Positions 58,079 through 64,000 of a stretch of 64,000 nucleotides of DNA are shown one piece after another (within the stretch, counting starts at the first letter, position 1; every line of letters starts with the position of its first letter). The notes under the pieces were generated by a model, which had not been told where the DNA came from, ran no database searches, and saw only the letters and a list, made by a program, of their open reading frames with translations. Origin of the DNA: Marinobacter sp. es.048. Its GTDB lineage: Bacteria; Pseudomonadota; Gammaproteobacteria; Pseudomonadales; Oleiphilaceae. The stretch lies in NCBI RefSeq assembly GCF_900188435.1, contig NZ_FYFA01000002.1, positions 1,426,001-1,490,000 of the forward strand, given 5' to 3'. The position numbers were made by a program, and so were the translations under genes.

Positions 58079-58721
58079 CACCCTCACAAGGCCTGATTTC
58101 AACGAAATCAAAATTGCTGCCGTAATCCGCTTTCACCGCCTGAACCAGTTCTTCAGCGAGTTCTGGTTCAGCCTCAAAAGAGAGCGCGTAGCTTATCTGA
58201 TTTCGGGGGAAGTTGACCAGTACCGCATTAAGATTCTGACGTTTTTTTTCTTCCAGCACGGATATTGCAGATTCCCTTGATTCGAACAGGCCCAGGGAAA
58301 TGGCATTGCGGTTTTCGCCCTCGGTGACCAGATAGGAATCAATTCCCTGGCGCTGAATGTCTCGAAATTGCTGCAACGCAACATTTTCAGGCTGGGGCGG
58401 GATAAGGACCCAGTGCAATGGCGGCAGCTCCCTTTCGACCTCTTCAACCTTGAAGCCAGCCTCTTCTGCAAGGGGCTGATTATCCACGAGCCTCCGAGCG
58501 AGCTCCGCACTTTCTATCCAGCCAAGCCGCGCACATGACAGCTCAGCCTGCCCCGGAGGCACCCCCATCTCAACATCCCGGAGCTCCGGTGATTTCAGGC
58601 TGGCCACCCTCGGCAAACTGCCACTGGCGACTTTGGCCATTTCACCCGAGGGCCCGACGAAGTTCGGCAGGTAAAAAACACCAACACTCACCAGGACCAG
58701 CACAAATGCCAACCACCTCAT
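58053..58721 (-). CDS. SPOR domain-containing membrane protein
   Basis: A 222-residue protein with an N-terminal membrane anchor (WLAFVLVLVSVGVFYLPNF). A central region contains LSCARLGWIESAELARRLVD. A C-terminal SPOR-like domain follows (about 115-215), recognised by YLVTEGENRNAISLGLFESR and the alpha/beta alternation after it. SPOR domains bind denuded peptidoglycan at the division septum; a cell-envelope role is inferred. It overlaps coaX by ATGA and is the third gene of the birA-coaX operon, an arrangement also known in Pseudomonas. Its 3' end contains the promoter of the tRNA operon. Confidence 0.8.
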   Translation of the reverse strand: MRWLAFVLVLVSVGVFYLPNFVGPSGEMAKVASGSLPRVASLKSPELRDVEMGVPPGQAELSCARLGWIESAELARRLVDNQPLAEEAGFKVEEVERELPPLHWVLIPPQPENVALQQFRDIQRQGIDSYLVTEGENRNAISLGLFESRESAISVLEEKKRQNLNAVLVNFPRNQISYALSFEAEPELAEELVQAVKADYGSNFDFVEIRPCEGVATPEKNP

Positions 58722-59452
58722 TCGGACGTGTCCTCAGCATGAATCGCACGCAATCCTGACAGCACAAGGTCACCGCGATGGATACCAGGGAGCCCAAGGC
58801 CGACCAGCCGATTCGCGTCGCCGCCAGTCACCAGCAAATCGGACAGGGCATACTTTCGGGCGTCCGCGATCACGCGCTCAATCATGGCGCCAGAGAGCCA
58901 GGCAAGACCATGGTTCACGCATTCTCCGGTACTCCTCCCCGGATCCGTTGCCAACCCCTGTTCAGGGTCGAACCAGATTCGAGCCGCGTCGGTCCGGAGG
59001 CTCCGCAACATCATCTGCAGGCCGGGCAGAATATAACCACCCAGGTGCTGGCCATGCTTATTCACATAATCGACAGTGACGGCGCTGCCAGCATCCACCA
59101 CCACGAAGCCCTGCTTGTGGTCCAGCCATGCACCGTACATTGCATGCCACCGATCCGCCCCCATTCTTGAGACGTCCTGGTAGGCGTTTATCAGGCCGTT
59201 ACGGGCCTGTTCGGACCAGTAGAACCGAACCGGCGCGGGACAGAGCTTAGCAAGCGAATGCATCAGACGCTCACGCCTTTCCTCAGAAGCGACGGTAGAT
59301 ATTGCAACGCCTCTGACCTGCTTGATGAGCTCTCCGGCGGAACTTAACGGGTTGTCTTCTTCCAGTGAGCCTGTACCTGATGCCAGCGTCTGACCCTGGT
59401 CATCAATACACCATTTCAACCGGGTATTGCCTGCATCGATAAAGAGCTTCAT
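58718..59452 (-). CDS. coaX: Type III pantothenate kinase
   Basis: First step of coenzyme A synthesis: ATP-dependent phosphorylation of pantothenate. The protein is 244 residues of the ASKHA fold. It has the N-terminal phosphate motif LFIDAGNTRLKW, GADRWHAMYGAW with the catalytic Asp region, VVDAGSAVTVDYV, and GGYILPGLQMMLRSL. It overlaps birA and the SPOR gene by 4 bases each. The sequence is full length for the proteobacterial subgroup. Confidence 0.96.
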   Translation of the reverse strand: MKLFIDAGNTRLKWCIDDQGQTLASGTGSLEEDNPLSSAGELIKQVRGVAISTVASEERRERLMHSLAKLCPAPVRFYWSEQARNGLINAYQDVSRMGADRWHAMYGAWLDHKQGFVVVDAGSAVTVDYVNKHGQHLGGYILPGLQMMLRSLRTDAARIWFDPEQGLATDPGRSTGECVNHGLAWLSGAMIERVIADARKYALSDLLVTGGDANRLVGLGLPGIHRGDLVLSGLRAIHAEDTSE

Positions 59453-60423
59453 GACACTACTCGCAGACTGATTTCCCCTGCGCGCACCGGAACAATCCCC
59501 GCTTGAGTCCGGATCCGATAGTTCCCGGCATCATCAATACCGCAGCCCACGCCTTCCACATCTCCGCCTCGAGCCTGAAGCGATTTCCCGATAAAGATAT
59601 CCCGGCGCTGCCAGGGCTCCCGAAAATCCGCGAAACCGACATCTGAGAACAGCGGCACGGCATCCAGGACAGCATCAATAATGGCGCTGCCAATCTGATT
59701 CCGGGACCAGTCCACGTCCGGGCACACCCTGGCAAGACTGCTCCAGGGTTGATCTACACCATCCGCCCGGGACATGTGAACGTTAAGGCCGATGCCGGCA
59801 ATCACTTGCACTACCCCTTCCTCCAGCTCGCCCTGAAGTTCCACGAGAATACCGCCAAGCTTGCCATTCGGCAGGAAAATATCATTTGGCCATTTAAGCC
59901 CAACATCAGGCACTCCGAGTCGCTCCAGGGCATTGGCCACCGCAACACCCAGCACCAGGCTCAATCCATCCAGAACTCCGAAACCACCATGGAAAGTCAG
60001 CCCCATACTGAGATACAGATTTTCACCTCGAGGGCTTTGCCACACCCGCCCTCGTCGCCCTCGCCCGGAAGTCTGGCAGTCAGCCATGACCACTGGAATA
60101 GCCTTGGTCCCGGCCGTGATCTGCCGGATCACCTCGGCATTGGTTGAATCCACTTCGTCGAGTACGGTCAGCGCAAGATCCTTTTTCCGACTGGATGCGA
60201 TGCCATCAAGCACCACCGCCCGGTCGAGCAGGTCAACCCGTGATACCAACTGGTATCCGCGCCCACGGATCGTGGCAATCTCAGCCCCCTCCTCCATCGC
60301 CCGGCGGATCTGCTTCCAGATCGCCGTGCGACTGACCCCGAGTTTCTCGGCCAATGCAGCCCCCGAGTGGACCTGTCCGTCACTGAGCAGCTCTATAAGT
60401 GCTTTGGATTTCATAAGACGCAT
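59449..60423 (-). CDS. birA: Biotin-protein ligase / biotin operon repressor
   Basis: Activates biotin to biotinyl-AMP and transfers it to carboxyl carrier protein; with its DNA-binding domain it can repress biotin genes. The protein is 324 residues. An N-terminal winged helix (ALAEKLGVSRTAIWKQIRRA) is followed by the catalytic domain with the biotinyl-AMP loop SGRGRRGRVWQSPRGENLYL and KWPNDIFLPNGKLGGILVEL. The C-terminal SH3-like domain ends VRAGEISLRVV. Start at 60423 or the in-frame ATG at 60414, which has GGA 8 bases upstream. No BirA operator was searched for outside this region. Confidence 0.96.
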   Translation of the reverse strand: MRLMKSKALIELLSDGQVHSGAALAEKLGVSRTAIWKQIRRAMEEGAEIATIRGRGYQLVSRVDLLDRAVVLDGIASSRKKDLALTVLDEVDSTNAEVIRQITAGTKAIPVVMADCQTSGRGRRGRVWQSPRGENLYLSMGLTFHGGFGVLDGLSLVLGVAVANALERLGVPDVGLKWPNDIFLPNGKLGGILVELQGELEEGVVQVIAGIGLNVHMSRADGVDQPWSSLARVCPDVDWSRNQIGSAIIDAVLDAVPLFSDVGFADFREPWQRRDIFIGKSLQARGGDVEGVGCGIDDAGNYRIRTQAGIVPVRAGEISLRVVS

Positions 60424-60465
60424 CCAGCCATGAGATTGGGTAAGGCCGGATTAAACACCAGGGAA

Positions 60466-60513
60466 AAGAAAAAAACAAAGTCAGCAGCCGGGCTTTGCGA
60501 AACAGCTGCCGAC
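60466..60513 (-). terminator. Probable terminator after the DUF6160-like operon
   Basis: On the minus strand GTCGGCAGC pairs with GCTGCTGAC, with one mismatch and a 16-base loop, followed by TTTGTTTTTTTC. It begins 4 bases after the stop of the 808-residue gene and precedes birA. Confidence 0.65.
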
Positions 60514-60516
60514 AAA

Positions 60517-62943
60517 TCAGGGAATCGGTGTTGCGGTCAGGTTGGCCTTGATATCAAAGTTCTGCATTTTTACGCCATAAACAGCAGTCTGTGGACCGCC
60601 AACCGGGTGAACCAGATCGATGTTATTAATGGAGAGTTCCTTTAACTGGCTTCTCGCCTCCACCGCAAAGCCAAGCGGTCGATTTTCGGTTTCCTGGAGG
60701 GTCGGATTGGTCACATAGCGATAACCGGCTGCGAATGAGCCATCCATGATTTTTTCGTCACCGCGGTAACCAACCACACCCATAGCGTCCGGACCGTCCG
60801 CCTTTTTCACAACCCGGGTCTGATAAACATCCACGGCAAGATCGGTCCGCACACCAAAAGAATTATCCTCAACACCGTCACCATCGAAGTCGCCGCCATC
60901 GCTGGTATGGATATCGTCGAGAACCAGACGCATGCCCGTTCCGTTCATGGCTTCGCCAGCGCCATTGGTTTGCCGATTAGTTTCCCAGATCAGCGCGTTT
61001 TTTCGGTCCTCACCGGCGGCCTTGGCAAACACCTGCTTCAACCGGACAGTCAGCCCTTCCTCACCCCGGGTTTCCCAAACGCCCCCGGAGGCGGCACAGG
61101 TGGATGGGCTGTCACCCATGCCACCGGCGCAGACATTACCGGCGCCTCCAGGCGCTACTGTCATACTGATGCCGGTTTCGTATTTCTGAACCACGAAACG
61201 ACCAAAACTCTGACCGGATTCCTTGTTGCCGATCCTCACGTTGCCGATATCCATGGTGCTCCAGGCTTCACCTTTGATAATCGCAAGCCCCTCCTCCGTA
61301 ACATCGACTGTCATGTCGCTGACGTGGGCGTCATAATCCAGCTCGGTAATCCAGAGGCCCTTCTGGGGGACCTCACCGTTACCCTGATCATAAGGCACAG
61401 CGATAACCGCGGCTCTGCCATCGCGAATCCGGACATCGGAATTGATGGTGATACCTTCACCCGATGTACCGCCGGCACCAAGCGTCATATGGCCATCCAG
61501 CTCGAACTCGTAGGCCGGGTAGAACCCCAGGGCCAGCATCAATTCTGTACCACCCTGCAAGGGGGCATCCTCACGTCCCACCCGCAGGCCATTGATCCGA
61601 TAACCCGCACTGATATCCTCAAAACCGATGCGCAGACCATCGAAGAATTTGGTGCCATTGATAACATCATCGCGAGTTACGTTGACCGTCACAGCGCCCT
61701 GGCCCCAGGACTGCAGGCCACTGAAGATCACCCGATTGCCGTCTTCGGTGTAGCTGAAATCGGCGAGCCGCAGACTCCATTCGGCACCTAGCCGCAAGCC
61801 CTGGGGGCTGGCGTCAGGGTGTCCGCAACCCTGCAGATAGACGGCATTGGTATAATTGCGGCCGTTGAATACCTGATCCTCAAGCAGAAAGCTGACATTC
61901 ACCTGAGCGATACTCTTGCCATTGCCGCCAAGCTCAATGGCACCGATGCTGAACTGCCCGTCCATTGAACCAAGGGACAGGGCGAGAGCCGAGCGGTTCC
62001 GCCAGTCGGCCGCCACGTCCAGCCGGAGGTCGTTGATCCGGTAGGCACCGGTGACGTCGCGAAGGACCAGGGCCTGTCCGTCGTCCCGGTAACGAAAGGA
62101 AGCGGAATGGATGACTGTTTCGTTATCGATGCGAAGGCCCTCCCCGGTGCGCCCGCCTGCGGTAAACCTTGTGCTGGAAGAGAGATCATAACTTCCGCTC
62201 AGGCTGCCATAACTGGGCAGCGGCTGGCCGGTGCCGGAATCAACGGAGACGCCATGGTTCAGGGGACTGTTGCTGTAACGGATCGCGCCTACTTCCCAAT
62301 CCCCAGTTAGTCTGGGCGCATTCAGAGTCAGAGTGTCGCCTACCAGGTCCAACGTTACACCCAACGCTTCCACGTTCATGGTGATATCGTCCAGAAAAAC
62401 CTCATTGCCATTGGTGCGATACCCGAGGCGACCACCGGTCATGGTGTAGGCAGAGTCAAACGTGTAGCCAGAGCCACCAACGGAGCTTCCCTGGCTTATA
62501 GTCAAATACCCTTCCAGAGAATGATCGAAGAAGATGCCCCCCATACTGACACCAGGCGCCCCTGCAAGCAGGATATCACCGAACTCGATCCGGCGGTCTT
62601 CAACCAGGTAATCGAGATTAAGGGACGCATGCTCCTCAATATCTATCTGGATGAGATGAAATGCCTGACCCGAAGGATCAAAGGCTGAACCGATACGGAA
62701 GCCTTCGAGATGAATGCCATTGCCATCATCAATAAAAGACAACCGATCTGCGGTCAGGCCAAGATCGAGCTCCACGGACAAGCCACTCTGGCCACTGATG
62801 CTTGCCAGAGTAGAATCGTCCAGGCTTTTCATGTCAGCGACCACCGGGGAGGCGAGGATCACACAAAACAGCCCGCTGGCAATCGGGGCAAGTTGTTTTA
62901 TGCTATCTGGCGCGCCCATAACCGTTAACCTCTTCAATCTCAT
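60517..62943 (-). CDS. Large exported DUF6160-like surface protein
   Basis: An 808-residue exported protein. A signal peptide (LAPIASGLFCVILASPVVA) is followed by the family motif MKSLDDSTLASISGQSGLSV. The rest is a long beta-rich body with many short amphipathic strands and repeated phrases of the type RIGFEDISAGYRINGLRVG and LRDVTGAYRINDLRLDV, spaced roughly 60-150 residues apart. One short cysteine insertion (NVCAGGMGDSPSTCAASGG) is present. The motif resembles DUF6160 proteins such as FilA of Acinetobacter pilus-linked operons; function is unknown. The ATG at 62943 overlaps the upstream stop (ATGA); an ATG at 62919 also leaves an intact signal. Probable outer-surface or pilus-associated protein (inference). 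Confidence 0.7.
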   Translation of the reverse strand: MRLKRLTVMGAPDSIKQLAPIASGLFCVILASPVVADMKSLDDSTLASISGQSGLSVELDLGLTADRLSFIDDGNGIHLEGFRIGSAFDPSGQAFHLIQIDIEEHASLNLDYLVEDRRIEFGDILLAGAPGVSMGGIFFDHSLEGYLTISQGSSVGGSGYTFDSAYTMTGGRLGYRTNGNEVFLDDITMNVEALGVTLDLVGDTLTLNAPRLTGDWEVGAIRYSNSPLNHGVSVDSGTGQPLPSYGSLSGSYDLSSSTRFTAGGRTGEGLRIDNETVIHSASFRYRDDGQALVLRDVTGAYRINDLRLDVAADWRNRSALALSLGSMDGQFSIGAIELGGNGKSIAQVNVSFLLEDQVFNGRNYTNAVYLQGCGHPDASPQGLRLGAEWSLRLADFSYTEDGNRVIFSGLQSWGQGAVTVNVTRDDVINGTKFFDGLRIGFEDISAGYRINGLRVGREDAPLQGGTELMLALGFYPAYEFELDGHMTLGAGGTSGEGITINSDVRIRDGRAAVIAVPYDQGNGEVPQKGLWITELDYDAHVSDMTVDVTEEGLAIIKGEAWSTMDIGNVRIGNKESGQSFGRFVVQKYETGISMTVAPGGAGNVCAGGMGDSPSTCAASGGVWETRGEEGLTVRLKQVFAKAAGEDRKNALIWETNRQTNGAGEAMNGTGMRLVLDDIHTSDGGDFDGDGVEDNSFGVRTDLAVDVYQTRVVKKADGPDAMGVVGYRGDEKIMDGSFAAGYRYVTNPTLQETENRPLGFAVEARSQLKELSINNIDLVHPVGGPQTAVYGVKMQNFDIKANLTATPIP

Positions 62944-63488
62944 GGATTCCCCGTCGGAAACACGAGCAGGTTACCCTCCATCACAACGTCCCCTCGCATA
63001 TCGACAGAGAATGTGTCGGTCTGCTGAAAGCCAGGGTCGGTGGGCCGGGCCGTGCTGCTCGAGGAAATCTTGAATTGAACGTCGTTGAACCGAACAGTAT
63101 TGGGCAGCCCAAGCTCCAGCACATCCCGATTGAACAGCTCGCCATCACCACCGAACCCCGAATCGACTGTGCGGACCCGCAGTGTCAGGCCCTCAAACGC
63201 GAAATTGCCCCGAATGTCATCAAGCACCATCCATCCGCCGTTTTCTTTCAGACGGTAGGCAAAACGGGCGCCACACTTCCTGTCCACGTCATCACAACGT
63301 CCGAAATAACTGCTCTCAACCGGACCGCCCATTTCATTGATGCTGATGTCGCCGGACAGGTAGATCCCCCCTTGGCCTGAGATCCCGGAGAGAGCTTCAT
63401 CACCTAGTCAGGAGAGTTCTGCGAGAGTCGGCAGCGGAAGCAGCAAAACCGTTGGAGTGAGCGACGTGCTGCGCATGATGTAGTTCAT
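62940..63488 (-). pseudogene. DUF6160-like exported protein with in-frame TGA after the signal peptide
   Basis: The frame opens at ATG 63488, overlapping the upstream stop (ATGA). It encodes a signal peptide (MRSTSLTPTVLLLPLPTLAE), then LS and a TGA at 63410-63408 (codon 27). It continues in the same frame as LGDEALSGISGQGGIYLSGD, the family motif, through a 155-residue mature domain with two cysteines (GRCDDVDRKCGARFAYRL) to the stop at 62940. Everything except this codon is consistent with one intact 182-codon gene. CGA to TGA is the simplest change. It may be a recent pseudogene, a strain-specific mutation, a read-through site or a sequencing error. A shorter start at ATG 63332 would lack any export signal. 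Confidence 0.75.
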
Positions 63489-64000
63489 TGGCTCAGATCC
63501 CTCGTTTTAATATTGAGATGCTGTATCAGCATTCCTTGTATGCGGGCAGAGTCAAAATCGTGGTCGCCAACACTGAAATTTCCGGTCTTCAGATTGCTGC
63601 GAAATTCCGGGTTGATGTAATAAAACTCGTAAAAATCCCAGGCTGCCGCATCCCTGCTACCCCTGAAACCGTCAGCACCGATCCCGCCCGGTTGAGGGCG
63701 TCGAGTCGGGGCCACCTCCAGCACAAAGTTTCCACTGTCATCAACGTCGAAGAATACCGGCTGAAGCTGGTTGCCCATGGCCAGCTCAAAGGCAAAATTG
63801 CTCATCAGTATTCGTGAGCCGCAGGTGGAGCCGTCCTGTGTGCAGGCATTGATAGTCAGGAGAACAATCAGTTGGTCAAACAGATTCCCGGAAGAGTCTG
63901 CCTGGGAGAGTCCCTCACCGCGGTCAATGATATCCACGTTCACATTCCCGGTCAGCGTCTCAATCTTGCCGGAGAGAACACCCATTGATTCACCGAATCC
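63485..64000 (-). CDS. DUF6160-like exported protein, 5' end outside the window
   Basis: Partial gene; the frame is open to the window edge, giving at least 171 residues. The visible part is beta-rich: GNVNVDIIDRGEGLSQADSS, one disulfide candidate (NACTQDGSTCGSRI), MSNFAFELAMGNQLQPVFFD and YEFYYINPEFRSNLKTGNFS. The C-terminus SARIQGMLIQHLNIKTRDLS shares the style of the 808-residue neighbour (strands naming paired features). It ends in an ATGA overlap with the next gene, so all three are coupled. The true start and signal peptide cannot be seen. The family link is by context and composition. Confidence 0.6.
   Translation of the reverse strand, partial: GFGESMGVLSGKIETLTGNVNVDIIDRGEGLSQADSSGNLFDQLIVLLTINACTQDGSTCGSRILMSNFAFELAMGNQLQPVFFDVDDSGNFVLEVAPTRRPQPGGIGADGFRGSRDAAAWDFYEFYYINPEFRSNLKTGNFSVGDHDFDSARIQGMLIQHLNIKTRDLSQ

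Noticed and set aside
63408-63410. TGA as a selenocysteine codon
   Set aside because: It lies at a signal-peptide junction in a family with no redox site there, and no convincing SECIS-type hairpin was seen just downstream.

Overview
The window is about 64 kb of a chromosome from a marine-type gammaproteobacterium. The order ssb - MFS transporter - uvrA - rplQ and the order tRNA(Thr,Tyr,Gly,Thr) - tuf - tRNA-Trp - secE both point to the Pseudomonas/Marinobacter side of the class. A complete MSHA pilus cluster and a DUF6160-like surface operon make a Marinobacter-like organism the best guess; this is inferred from gene content and order, with no database search. No insertion sequence, prophage or CRISPR array was seen.

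Region 1 (1-3381, + strand): a secreted DUF4124 protein, then the ntrB-ntrC nitrogen two-component system. An exact NtrC-type palindrome and a sigma-54-like promoter element lie upstream. A strong terminator follows ntrC. Region 2 (3388-20595, - strand): an uninterrupted MSHA type IV pilus operon in the order mshI, PilN-like gene, J, K, L, M, N, E, G, F, B, A, C, D, O, P, Q. Most junctions overlap by 1-11 bases, so the operon is translationally coupled. It encodes inner-membrane assembly proteins, a secretin, the ATPase, the pilins and minor pilins, and a very large lectin-domain protein (MshQ) at the end. Region 3 (20759-25988): ssb, an MFS transporter and uvrA, ended by a long nested palindrome and a bidirectional terminator.

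Region 4 (26010-58078, - strand): almost the whole translation/transcription superoperon. In transcription order it runs tRNA-Thr, Tyr, Gly, Thr, tuf2, tRNA-Trp, secE, nusG, rplK, rplA, rplJ, rplL, rpoB, rpoC, rpsL, rpsG, fusA, tuf1, then the S10, spc and alpha operons to rplQ. Near-consensus sigma-70 promoters can be read ahead of the tRNA-tuf2 unit, rpsL, rpsJ and rpsM. Attenuator or terminator hairpins lie between nusG and rplK, between rplL and rpoB, and after tuf1. Several stem-loops sit where ribosomal-protein autoregulation acts in E. coli (L10 leader, rpsL-rpsG gap, rpsN-rpsH gap, rpsM leader).

Region 5 (58053-64000, - strand): birA, coaX and a SPOR-domain membrane protein form a coupled operon running into the tRNA promoter. 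Upstream lies a three-gene operon of DUF6160-like exported proteins, the first cut by the window edge. The second has an in-frame TGA exactly between its signal peptide and mature domain. This operon is the least understood part of the window.
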